Of a stretch of DNA of 64,000 nucleotides, positions 17,817-27,641 are shown one piece after another; position 1 is the first letter of the stretch, and every line of letters begins with the position of its first letter. The stretch comes from Verrucomicrobiota bacterium. Its GTDB lineage: Bacteria; Verrucomicrobiota; Verrucomicrobiia; Opitutales; Opitutaceae. The notes beneath the pieces were generated by a model that saw only the letters and a list, made by a program, of their open reading frames with translations, had not been told where the DNA came from and ran no database searches. The DNA lies in assembly GCA_023386835.1 (NCBI GenBank), contig JAEWIY010000100.1, positions 8,367-72,366 on the forward strand. Direction: 5' to 3'. A program made the position numbers and the translations under genes.

Positions 17817-18833
17817 TCAGGCGACGGCGGAGCTCGCCAGCAGACCGCGGACACGCGGAGCGAAGTCACTCCACGCCTGGTCGGGAATGATCGGGCCCAT
17901 GTGGCGGACCGTCTCGGCGCCCATCAACGAAGCGATGCTGCCGCAGACCGGCAAAGGCAGGCCGCGCACATAACCGGCGAGAAAACCCGCCGCCCATGCG
18001 TCGCCGGCCCCGTTGGTGTCGAGGACGTCGGGCACCGACACGGGTTCGATCCGGTGCAGTTCGTCGCCCTGGGCGATCCACGCGCCGTCCTTGCCGACCT
18101 TGACTGCGGCGACGACACCGTGGCCGGCCAGACGCCGCGCCAGATTGGCGTAATCGGTCTCCTGATCCTGGAAAAGGGCGCGGATCTCGTCCTCGTTGGC
18201 AAAGACCACATCCAGCCCGCGGTGAAATTGCGAGAAGAGCCACTCGCGCGCGGCGCCAACCACTTCGAACGATGACAAGTCCAGGCTGACGGTGCAGCCG
18301 CTCGCGCGGGCCGCACTCAGAACGGCGTCGGCGAGGGCCTGGTTGAACACCAGGTAGCCTTCGATGTGGGCGTGGCGTGCGCCCGCAAAATCCGCGGGTG
18401 AAATTTCGTCGGGCGACAGGGTCATCGCCGCGGCCAGACACGTGCGCATCGTGCGTTGCGCGTCGGGCGTGACCAGTGCGAGGCACCGGGCGTTGGGCAG
18501 TTCGCCGCGCTTGAAGCGGGAGGTCTGCACGCCCAAGGCCTCAAAACGGGTGCGGTAGAGGCGCGCCATCTCGTCGTTGCCGAGCTTGCCGACAAACGCG
18601 GTGCGCAGGCCCAGCCGAGTCGCGTTGAGCGTGGCGTTGGCCGCGGAGCCGCCGGTCGACGTGGCGGGTGGCTCGGCCAGTCGTGCAACGATCTGCTGCA
18701 TCTCGTCGGCGTCGACGAGGACCATGCCGCCTTTTTCGCCGCGCACCTGCTGGAGAAACGCTTCGGGCACCGGCGCCAGTAGATCCATGATCGGCGAACC
18801 GACACCAACAAGTTCAAGGGCGGATTTAGACAT
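17817..18833 (-). CDS. PfkB-family carbohydrate/nucleoside kinase (adenosine-kinase-like)
   Basis: A 338-residue ribokinase-fold kinase. Visible motifs are the N-terminal VGVGSPIMDLLAPV, the GG motif STGGSAANATLNATRLGL with FVGKLGNDEMARLYRTRFEALGV, and the C-terminal anion-hole motif DTNGAGDAWAAGFLAGYVRG, where the Asp of GAGD is the catalytic base. The pattern is closest to the bacterial proteins annotated as adenosine kinase, which phosphorylate a nucleoside or sugar with ATP; the exact substrate cannot be read from sequence. The gene is convergent with the GspF-like gene, separated by four bases. Confidence 0.88.
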   Translation of the reverse strand: MSKSALELVGVGSPIMDLLAPVPEAFLQQVRGEKGGMVLVDADEMQQIVARLAEPPATSTGGSAANATLNATRLGLRTAFVGKLGNDEMARLYRTRFEALGVQTSRFKRGELPNARCLALVTPDAQRTMRTCLAAAMTLSPDEISPADFAGARHAHIEGYLVFNQALADAVLSAARASGCTVSLDLSSFEVVGAAREWLFSQFHRGLDVVFANEDEIRALFQDQETDYANLARRLAGHGVVAAVKVGKDGAWIAQGDELHRIEPVSVPDVLDTNGAGDAWAAGFLAGYVRGLPLPVCGSIASLMGAETVRHMGPIIPDQAWSDFAPRVRGLLASSAVA

Positions 18834-19035
18834 GATTCAGATACAGCAGGTCGCGTTGGAAGAGGGAGGGGGACGGACGGAGGCGGCGGGCGGCGCAGAC
18901 AACGCGGGGTTCGATGGCCTCGAACGAGTGGCGCGGTCTGCTGATCAAGGAGCCGCAGCAGCGCAGCGCGATCCGAGGCTTCGATGCTGCGCCGCGCCGC
19001 GAGACGGTGATCGTCCCGCGCAGATCGTTGATTCG

Positions 19036-19419
19036 TTAGTTGGAGACGGCGAGGCTCGTGGCGAGCAGTGGCTCGTCGTCGACCTCGATCACGATGCTGT
19101 AGTCGCCCGGTTGCGGGAACGTCAGGTTGCGGATCTCGTTGATGAGATTGATCCGCTGCAGCGGCCCTTGGGAGACGAACGGTCGCTCGATCAGCGTCTG
19201 CATTTCGGTCGGCTCCAAACCCATCGAGATCTTGATCTTGTGCTCGCCGGCGGGGGCGTCGGAGAGCGTCAGGAACCAGATCATGAACGGGTGCGTAATG
19301 GGAAATTGGCGACCGCGGATGTTCGAGAAGACGCCGAGAATGGTGTGCTTGCCGGTGCCCGGGTCGATGTGGACGCCGTCACAGGTCAGCCAGCAGAGAA
19401 GTTGCGGTTTTGAATGCAC
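19036..19419 (-). CDS. Conserved hypothetical beta-rich protein
   Basis: A 127-residue protein starting at GTG (MHSKPQLLCWLTCDGVHID); the frame is open upstream but similarity-like composition begins here. It reads as a beta-sandwich domain: HTILGVFSNIRGRQFPI, FMIWFLTLSDAPAGEHKIKI, then GDYSIVIEVDDEPLLATSLAVSN. The arrangement resembles a family of small uncharacterised proteins (DUF6941-like) common in Verrucomicrobiota and Planctomycetota; that assignment is from memory and tentative. It lies 200 bases upstream of the PfkB gene on the same strand. No function is known. Confidence 0.65.
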   Translation of the reverse strand: MHSKPQLLCWLTCDGVHIDPGTGKHTILGVFSNIRGRQFPITHPFMIWFLTLSDAPAGEHKIKISMGLEPTEMQTLIERPFVSQGPLQRINLINEIRNLTFPQPGDYSIVIEVDDEPLLATSLAVSN

Positions 19420-19501
19420 GTGGCCGCAGGTTGGTGAGCGGGCAGCGGGTCCGGCAAGGGGAATTGCTTGGCGTCGAAGCGTGCTGCGCACTCACTTGGG
19501 C

Positions 19502-19687
19502 ATGTTCGAGAGCGCCTGGCAGAATCTGGCCCAGTATCCACGATGGTTCGTGGTGCTGTGTGCCGTGCTGGTCGGGGCGGGCCTGCTGTGGCTGTTCTTC
19601 AAAGTCATCAAGTGGACGGTCTCGCTGGTCCTGATGGCCGCGGTGATCGTGGGAATCCTGGTGCTGCTTTTCTGGTGGTTGGGGTAA
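19502..19687 (+). CDS. Small hydrophobic membrane protein, 61 residues
   Basis: The frame from the ATG encodes MFESAWQNLAQYPRWFV followed by two predicted membrane helices (VVLCAVLVGAGLLWLFF and VSLVLMAAVIVGILVLLFWWL). It ends with WWLG. The short amphipathic N-terminus followed by a helical hairpin is typical of small inner-membrane proteins. It stands between the divergent gene before it and pyrG, 155 bases upstream of the latter. It is not in the size range of a shadow frame of another gene, since no gene overlaps it. Function unknown. Confidence 0.55.
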   Translation: MFESAWQNLAQYPRWFVVLCAVLVGAGLLWLFFKVIKWTVSLVLMAAVIVGILVLLFWWLG

Positions 19688-19701
19688 CCAAACCGTCGTG
19701 A

Positions 19702-21546
<1,845 letters not shown>

Positions 21547-21596
21547 TTCTCCGCCGTTGGCTTTGTTCGTTGGTCTAAACCTCTCTCCGCTCCGTC

Positions 21597-22397
21597 GTGA
21601 TTTTTGATCCCGCCAAGTTGCTCCTCATTGCCGGCCCCTGCTCCTTGGAAAACGAGGCGGTGTGCCGGGCGGTCGCGACGACGCTGGCCGCCCTGCGCGA
21701 CGCCCAACGCGAGCTGACGATCGTTTTTAAGGGCTCTTTTGATAAGGCCAACCGCACATCGATCGCCGGGCCGCGCGGCACGGGTCTGGAGGAGGGACTG
21801 GAACTGCTCGCGATGGTGAAGCGGGACTACGGTTTCCCCGTGCTCACCGACGTGCACGACGCCAGCCAAATCGCACCGGTGGCGGCGGTGTGCGACGTCG
21901 TGCAGATCCCGGCGTTCCTCTGCCGGCAAACGGACCTGCTGCTGGCTGCGGCGGCCAGCGGGCGTGCGGTGAACGTGAAAAAAGGCCAGTTCCTCGCACC
22001 CGGCGACATGGTGCACGTCACCGGGAAACTGCGTGAGGGACAGGCCAGGGAAATCTGGCAGACTGAGCGCGGCACGACCTTTGGTTACCAGAACCTGGTC
22101 GTGGACATGCGCGCCTTCCCGATCATGAAGGCGAACGGCTTTCCCGCGATCCTTGACGCCACACACAGCGTGCAGCTGCCGGGCGCGGGCGGGGGGAAGA
22201 GCAGTGGGCAGCGCGAATTCGTGGAGCCGCTCGCCCGCGCCGCGCTGGCTGCCGGTGCCGACGGGTTGTTCATCGAAACGCACCCGGATCCGGCGAATGC
22301 AATTTCCGACGGCCCCAACATGGTGCCGCTCGCGGACCTCACGGCGTTGGTTGGTCGGTGTTTGGCGGTCTGGCGCGTGGTGCGCGAACAAGCCTGA
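21597..22397 (+). CDS. kdsA: 3-deoxy-8-phosphooctulonate synthase (KDO-8-phosphate synthase)
   Basis: KdsA condenses phosphoenolpyruvate with arabinose 5-phosphate to KDO-8-phosphate for lipopolysaccharide. The 266-residue chain shows [92 protein letters not shown] and [18 protein letters not shown], all characteristic of the family. The Cys of IAGPCS and the Asn/His pattern of the second half suggest a metal-dependent or -independent form cannot be decided by eye. GTG start, 50 bases after pyrG; likely co-transcribed. It supports an outer membrane containing KDO. Confidence 0.96.
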   Translation: MIFDPAKLLLIAGPCSLENEAVCRAVATTLAALRDAQRELTIVFKGSFDKANRTSIAGPRGTGLEEGLELLAMVKRDYGFPVLTDVHDASQIAPVAAVCDVVQIPAFLCRQTDLLLAAAASGRAVNVKKGQFLAPGDMVHVTGKLREGQAREIWQTERGTTFGYQNLVVDMRAFPIMKANGFPAILDATHSVQLPGAGGGKSSGQREFVEPLARAALAAGADGLFIETHPDPANAISDGPNMVPLADLTALVGRCLAVWRVVREQA

Positions 22398-22520
22398 GTC
22401 GGCCGCCCACGACGCGGGGCCGCGCGCGGTTTCTGTTCATCAGACGGTTAACAGGTTCAGCGTGAACCATTGACCGGGGCGGGCAGCTGGGTCAGATTCG
22501 CGGCCCCTCTGCGGACCTGC

Positions 22521-24125
22521 ATGGAAACCTTTTTGATCGATGTTCCGATGCCCTCCATGGGCGCAACGGTAAACGAGCTCACGGTGATCGACGTGAAGGT
22601 GAAGGCCGGCGACCGGCTCGCGAAAGGGGAGAAGATCGCCGAGTTGGAGAGCGATAAGTCCGTGTTCGAATTCGAGGCCCCGTGTGACGGGACCCTGCAG
22701 CAGCTCGCCTGCCGTCCGGGCGATATCGTGCCCTCGGGCGCGCCGTTCATGCGGATCGAGACGGCGGATATCGCGTTGAAACATCTCCAAGTGAAACCGT
22801 CAGCCGACGGAGCACTGGTCAAAACGGCGCCCGCACCGGTGTCAGCTGCGTCGAACGCGAATCGCCCCGCGCCAGCTCCGGCCTCGGCGCCTCGCGTGAC
22901 CAGCGCGCCGCGGCTCGCACCCGTGGCTCCGTCGTCCGGTCCGCAATGGACGCCGCGCGCGCTCAAACTTGCGCAGGAAGCCGGTTTGGATCCGGCGACG
23001 GCGAGCGATATTCCGGCCACCGGCCCCGGCGGCCGCGTCTCGGGTGATGATGTTACCCGCTACCTGGAGACCCGGGCCAAGGCGGCGGCTCCGGCTTCGG
23101 CGGTGCAGCCGACCCCGAGTTGCGCTGGGCCGGCCCGCGATGAGACGGTGTGCATCGCTGGCGTGGGCTACGCGGTGCCGAAAAACATCCGACCAACGAG
23201 TGAGATTCTTCGCGAGTTTCCCGGCCGCACGGTGGAGGAGATGCACCGGCTGACGGGAATCCGGGAACGGCGTTACGCGAGCGAAGGCGAGACGGCCACC
23301 GGCTTGGCTGCCATCGCGGTGCAGCACGCGTTGGCCCAGTCCGGAGTCGACGTGACGCAGATCGATGGCGTGATCATGGCCACGATTATGCCGGACCAGC
23401 CGGTTCCGGCGATGGCCAGCGCATTGGCCAAACAGCTCGGTATTCCGCGGGCGCTCGCCTTCGACCTGAATGCTGCGTGCTCCGGCTGGTTGTACGCGCT
23501 GGAAATCGGTCGCTCGCTGATCCGCGGAGGCACGGCCCGAAACCTGATCGTGGTGACGGCGGAAATCCTTTCCCGCATCACCAATCCCAAGGATCCGGAA
23601 ACGGCTTTTCTGTTTGGCGATGGAGCCGGCGCGGCGATTTTGACCGACGCTCCCGACGGGCACCGCCTGCATCGCATGTCGCTCTCGGGTGACGCGACGC
23701 AGTTTGCGGCGATTCAACGTCTGGGTGGCGGGGCGACCAAACCCTGGCCGCAGCCGGGAGACGTGGACTGCAAGGACTTCTACCTGCAGATGAATGGCGG
23801 CGCCGTGTTCAAGCACGCCGTGGTCGCCTTCGCGGATGAGATTCAGGCCACGCTGCAGCGGCACAACCTGAAGCCGGAGGACATTGCCTGGATCGTGCCG
23901 CACCAGGCGAACGAGCGGATCCTACGGGCCGTCAGCAAGCGGGTGGACATCCCGTTTGAGCGGTTCGTCATCACCATCGGCAAGTACGGCAACACCTCGG
24001 GCGCGAGTGTTTCGATGGCACTCGGCTGGGGCGCCGAGGAAGGCATCTTCCAACCCGGTGACCGTATCATCTTCTGCAGCGTCGGCGCGGGTCTGACGTT
24101 TGCCGGCGGCCTGCTGGTTTGGTAA
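22521..24125 (+). CDS. Lipoyl domain - E3-binding (PSBD) domain - 3-oxoacyl-ACP synthase III fusion protein
   Basis: A 534-residue fusion. Residues ~1-82 form a biotinyl/lipoyl domain (FLIDVPMPSMGATVNEL, lipoylation site Lys46 in ELESDKSVFEFEAP). A Pro/Ala linker leads to a peripheral subunit-binding domain at ~143-183 (TPRALKLAQEAGLDPATASD, then GPGGRVSGDDVTRYLE), the module with which E2 subunits hold E1 or E3. A second linker precedes a complete KAS III domain from ~209, with the triad Cys320 (FDLNAACSGWLYAL), His461 (VPHQANERI) and Asn491 (YGNTSGASVSMALGWG). No E2 acyltransferase domain is present. I infer an enzyme that receives acyl units from a 2-oxoacid dehydrogenase complex and starts fatty-acid chains. 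ATG chosen at METFLID; it lies 123 bases after kdsA. Confidence 0.9.
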   Translation: METFLIDVPMPSMGATVNELTVIDVKVKAGDRLAKGEKIAELESDKSVFEFEAPCDGTLQQLACRPGDIVPSGAPFMRIETADIALKHLQVKPSADGALVKTAPAPVSAASNANRPAPAPASAPRVTSAPRLAPVAPSSGPQWTPRALKLAQEAGLDPATASDIPATGPGGRVSGDDVTRYLETRAKAAAPASAVQPTPSCAGPARDETVCIAGVGYAVPKNIRPTSEILREFPGRTVEEMHRLTGIRERRYASEGETATGLAAIAVQHALAQSGVDVTQIDGVIMATIMPDQPVPAMASALAKQLGIPRALAFDLNAACSGWLYALEIGRSLIRGGTARNLIVVTAEILSRITNPKDPETAFLFGDGAGAAILTDAPDGHRLHRMSLSGDATQFAAIQRLGGGATKPWPQPGDVDCKDFYLQMNGGAVFKHAVVAFADEIQATLQRHNLKPEDIAWIVPHQANERILRAVSKRVDIPFERFVITIGKYGNTSGASVSMALGWGAEEGIFQPGDRIIFCSVGAGLTFAGGLLVW

Positions 24126-24239
24126 GGGCATCAGGGCCGGCTCGGCGCCAGGAGACGCGGAAGCAGGTCGGACGGGAGCAGTCAGAAACGGCCGCTCCGC
24201 TGCCTTGCGCCTATTAAGCGTTTTTGCGGCGAACTGTCC

Positions 24240-24989
24240 TTACGCCGCCCCTTGCTGCAGCTCGTAGCTGAGGATCGCGAGCGCGTACACCGCGGCAGTC
24301 TCACAACGCAGCACCAACGGCCCCAGCGTAACCGGTTCAAAACCGGCGGATTGAGCGACACTCATCTCGGCCGGGGTGAAATCGCCTTCGGGACCGACAA
24401 GCCACAGGACGCGCCGGGGCGGCCGCTGGCCGCTCGCGAGCACCGCTTTCAGCGAACGTGCGCCGGGATGGAGGCTGGCGATCAACTTCAGGTCATAATC
24501 GCGGGCGCTCTCCATGAAAGTGGACGCGCGCTGCAACGGCGCAATTTCCGGCAGCCACGGATTGCCGCACTGTTTGCAGGCCTCGAGCGCGGCCGCTTCC
24601 CATCTTTCACGTTTCTTGTCCGATCGACCCGCCTCCAGGTGCACCTGCGTGCGTTCGCTCTCCAGCGGCACGATGCGCGTAACGCCAATCTCTGTCGCTT
24701 TGCGCACGATGTCGTCCATCGTGCCGCCCTTGGGGAGCGCCTGGCCGAGCGTCATCTCGTAGCCCAGCGGCTTGGTGGGCTGGATAAACCGGACGTTGAG
24801 CACGGCCGCTCGTTTGTCGGCCGTCGCCAGCTCACAGATCCATTCGCGGCCGCGCCCATCGAAGGCGACGACCGTGTCCCCGGTGCGGGCCCGGTTCACG
24901 GCGACCAGGTGATGGGACTCGTCCGCACTCAGCACCAGTTGGCGCGGCTCCCGTTCGGACGGGCTGCAGAAAACGCGAAAATCAGCCAT
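24240..24989 (-). CDS. rsmE: 16S rRNA (uracil(1498)-N3)-methyltransferase
   Basis: RsmE methylates U1498 of 16S rRNA with S-adenosylmethionine. The 249-residue chain has the N-terminal PUA-like part (DESHHLVAVNRARTGDTVVAFDGRG) and the SPOUT knot domain with KGGTMDDIVRKATEIGVTRIVPLESERTQV, ACKQCGN, WLVGPEGDFTPAEM and LGPLVLRCETAAVYAL. All these are signature motifs. It is convergent with the fusion gene, 114 bases apart, and no neighbouring gene on its strand is close. Confidence 0.96.
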   Translation of the reverse strand: MADFRVFCSPSEREPRQLVLSADESHHLVAVNRARTGDTVVAFDGRGREWICELATADKRAAVLNVRFIQPTKPLGYEMTLGQALPKGGTMDDIVRKATEIGVTRIVPLESERTQVHLEAGRSDKKRERWEAAALEACKQCGNPWLPEIAPLQRASTFMESARDYDLKLIASLHPGARSLKAVLASGQRPPRRVLWLVGPEGDFTPAEMSVAQSAGFEPVTLGPLVLRCETAAVYALAILSYELQQGAA

Positions 24990-25362
24990 GGCGGTTCAGG
25001 CAACGCCGGTGGTCATAGGGTTGTCGAGGGCGATCCGCCCCGCTGCGCCGCGTCCAGAAACAGTACGGGCGCTGGGAAAACCCAGCGCCCTTGCCGACTT
25101 ATCAAACTACAAACTATGAACTACGCTAAAAAGAACGGGTAACTCTGACGCGGAGAAAGACGCATGCCCGCGCGAGAGGTTCAAAATTCGGGGGTGAAAG
25201 TTTTTCGTCGCACCAACGACGTCGGATGTTGTTGATTACCCGTTCCGACTGGTCTCCTGCCAACCGTCGCGTTTGCCCCGTGTCCACGCTTCTCACCGCC
25301 CCATTTGGGAAACAGTTGATCGCACTCTCCGCTCCCCGCGCGAGTCGTTGCCGGTTGCTGGA
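24990..25362. other. Intergenic region with hairpin and an 8-codon mini-ORF; no confident gene
   Basis: This 373-base gap separates divergent rsmE and a hybrid-kinase gene. It contains the perfect hairpin listed separately and, 26 bases later at 25117-25143, an 8-codon open frame MNYAKKNG with a stop. Farther on, GAAAGTTT near 25193 resembles a sigma-28 -35 element but lacks a convincing -10 partner. I see no RNA gene. Confidence 0.4.
25067..25090 (+). repeat. Perfect 10-bp hairpin, possible terminator or attenuator-like structure
   Basis: GGGCGCTGGG pairs with CCCAGCGCCC around an AAAA loop. It lacks a U-tract on either strand, so termination is uncertain. It stands between divergent genes and just before a mini-ORF, a layout seen in leader regions. 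Confidence 0.5.
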
Positions 25363-27633
25363 ATGAGCACGGCCGACCCTGCAGGACCGTACGACGTGCA
25401 GGTCGCGACGCTTGAGGCGCTCGACCAGCCCGTGCTGCTGTGTTCGCCGGAGGGCACCGTTCGCTACGGCAACGCGGCCGCCACCCAGCTCGCTGCGCTG
25501 CTCTGGCCGGACTTTGCGTGGAGGGACTGCCCATTGGCTCAACCCTTCGCCGCGCCGGAGCGCGCGACCTTGGAGGATTGCCAGCTGGCGGCGGCGGGTG
25601 GGCGCGGTTGCCAGTGTGAAGTGTCCGCGGTCGACCGCCATGGGGTGCGTCGCATGTTGGTCGTGAAATGGCGTCCGGTGCCCGCTCCGGCGGGTGGCGT
25701 GGCGAGCCTCTGTGTGGTGTGGCAGGACATCACGCCGACGCACACGGCCGAACAGACGCTGGGCCTGCTGCGTCGCGCGCTCGACGCCATCGCGGAAGGC
25801 GTGCTGCTGGCTGATGCCGAGCAACGACCGATCTTCTACAACCGTGCGTTTGAACGGCTGGCGCGGCATGATGGCGGCGGCGACGTGTCGCTGCGGCGCT
25901 TGCTCGCCTCGCCCGAGGCACAAGCCGCGGCGGCGGCCGGTCGCGCCTGGTCGGGGGAAATCGAGGGTGCCGCGGACGAGGGCGTGTACTGGCACGAGGT
26001 TTCGGTGACGCCGCTGCTCAACGAAGCCGGCGAAACGACGCACCTCGTCGGTATCCGAGAAGACATTACGGCGCGCAAGCTGATGGAGCGTTCACTCGAG
26101 GAGAATCGCTCCCGCATGCAGGCGGTGATCACGACCGCGATGGACGGGATCATCTCGTTCGACGAGTCGCAGCGCATCGTGCTGATCAACCAGGCGGCGT
26201 GCGCCATGTTTGAGATTTCGGAAGAGCACGGACTCGGTCGTTCCATCCTCGACCTGCTGCCCGGCGCGCCGATCGCCCGCGCCGCGACTCCAGACGCGGA
26301 TCAGAAGGGCGACTCGGCCGGCGGCTTGGCGCTGGGCGAACGGCAGGGGCGGCGGGCCAATGGCGAGATGTTCCCGGTGGAGTTCTCGCTGTCCGAGGTC
26401 ACGCTGCGCGGCCGGCAGCTGTACACGATCATCCTGCGTGATGTGACCGAGCGCCGCCGCTTGCACGAGCAGGTGCTGCGGCAGCAACGCCTGGAGAGCG
26501 TGGGCCGGCTCGCCAGCGGCCTCGCTCATGACCTCAACAACATCCTGACGCCGATCCTGATGGTGCCGGGAATGCTGCGCGGGCGGACAACCGACTCGAT
26601 GTCGTTGAGCCTGCTCGATCTGTTGGAGCAGGGCGCACGACGCGGGGCCTCGATTATCGATCAACTGCTCACCTTTGCCCGTGAACTGCCGGGCGAGCGG
26701 AAGATGCAACACCTCGGCTCGGTCGTGGACGCGGCCGCGCGCATCATCCGCGAGACTTTTCCGAAAAACATCGAGCTGGAGGTGCAGGCCGATCCCCAGG
26801 CCTGGCCGTTCTTCGGTGACGCCACCCAGGTTCAGCAACTGTTGCTCAACCTGGCGATCAACGCGAAGGACGCCATGCCGACCGGCGGTCGTCTGGTGGT
26901 CCAGGTCTCGAACGAACGCATGAGCGCGGAGACGGCACGGGTGATTCCGGGCGCCAAGCCCGGCGCGTATGTTGTGCTTTCGGTCATCGATACCGGACTC
27001 GGCATCGCGCCCGACATCCTCGAACGCATCTTCGACCCGTTCTTCTCTACCAAGGGGCTTGGGGAGGGCACCGGTTTGGGCCTCTCGGCGGCGCTTGGAA
27101 TCGCGCGCTCACACGACGGCTTCATCACCGTTCGCAGCCAGCCGCACGCGGGCGCCACGTTCCGCATTTATTTCCCGGCCATCGGGGTCGAGGAGAGCGG
27201 GGCGGGCGAGCGCCCGCCGCGGGAGCCGAACGCCCCGGGATCCACCGTGCTGGTGGTCGATGACGAGGATCACCTGCGGCTCATCACGCGGCAGTTGTTG
27301 GTGCAGAATGGATACACCGCCATCTGCGCGCGGGACGGCGAAGCGGCGCTGGCCCATTTCCGGTCGGCGGATCACGGGATCGACCTCGTCCTGACCGATC
27401 TGGCCATGCCCGGCATGGGAGGCGACCGGTTGATTGCCCACCTGCGTCGCCAGGTGCCGCAGCTGCCGATCGTGGTCATGACGGGGCACGATCCCACGCG
27501 GCGCGTGGAGACCGGCCAGCTGCCGGTGGACGGGGTGATCCGCAAGCCCTTCAGCGGGGCGGAACTCCTGCGCGTGCTGGAGGAGGCTGGCCGGTCGCGC
27601 CGTCGCGCCGCCGGCGCAGAGTCGGGCGCCTGA
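25363..27633 (+). CDS. Soluble hybrid histidine kinase: PAS repeats - HisKA - HATPase - receiver
   Basis: A 756-residue cytoplasmic sensor kinase. It begins with a divergent PAS (VATLEALDQPVLLCSPEGTVRYGN), a second (LDAIAEGVLLADAEQRPIFYNRAF, ending in VGIREDITARKLMERSLEE) and a third (AVITTAMDGIISFDESQRIVLIN, ending in IILRDVTERRRLHEQVL). HisKA has the phospho-acceptor in GLAHDLNNILTPI, a Leu/Asn-type H-box common in AtoS/NtrB-like hybrid kinases. The HATPase shows NLAINAKDAMPTGG, VIDTGLGIAPDILERIFDPFF and GTGLGLSAALGI. The terminal receiver has TVLVVDDEDHLRLI and Asp in VLTDLAMPGMGGDR. No membrane segment is visible. The start giving MSTADPAG is preferred over upstream frames. The stop is 8 bases from a convergent kinase gene. 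Confidence 0.92.
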   Translation: MSTADPAGPYDVQVATLEALDQPVLLCSPEGTVRYGNAAATQLAALLWPDFAWRDCPLAQPFAAPERATLEDCQLAAAGGRGCQCEVSAVDRHGVRRMLVVKWRPVPAPAGGVASLCVVWQDITPTHTAEQTLGLLRRALDAIAEGVLLADAEQRPIFYNRAFERLARHDGGGDVSLRRLLASPEAQAAAAAGRAWSGEIEGAADEGVYWHEVSVTPLLNEAGETTHLVGIREDITARKLMERSLEENRSRMQAVITTAMDGIISFDESQRIVLINQAACAMFEISEEHGLGRSILDLLPGAPIARAATPDADQKGDSAGGLALGERQGRRANGEMFPVEFSLSEVTLRGRQLYTIILRDVTERRRLHEQVLRQQRLESVGRLASGLAHDLNNILTPILMVPGMLRGRTTDSMSLSLLDLLEQGARRGASIIDQLLTFARELPGERKMQHLGSVVDAAARIIRETFPKNIELEVQADPQAWPFFGDATQVQQLLLNLAINAKDAMPTGGRLVVQVSNERMSAETARVIPGAKPGAYVVLSVIDTGLGIAPDILERIFDPFFSTKGLGEGTGLGLSAALGIARSHDGFITVRSQPHAGATFRIYFPAIGVEESGAGERPPREPNAPGSTVLVVDDEDHLRLITRQLLVQNGYTAICARDGEAALAHFRSADHGIDLVLTDLAMPGMGGDRLIAHLRRQVPQLPIVVMTGHDPTRRVETGQLPVDGVIRKPFSGAELLRVLEEAGRSRRRAAGAESGA

Positions 27634-27641
27634 CGCTGCCG

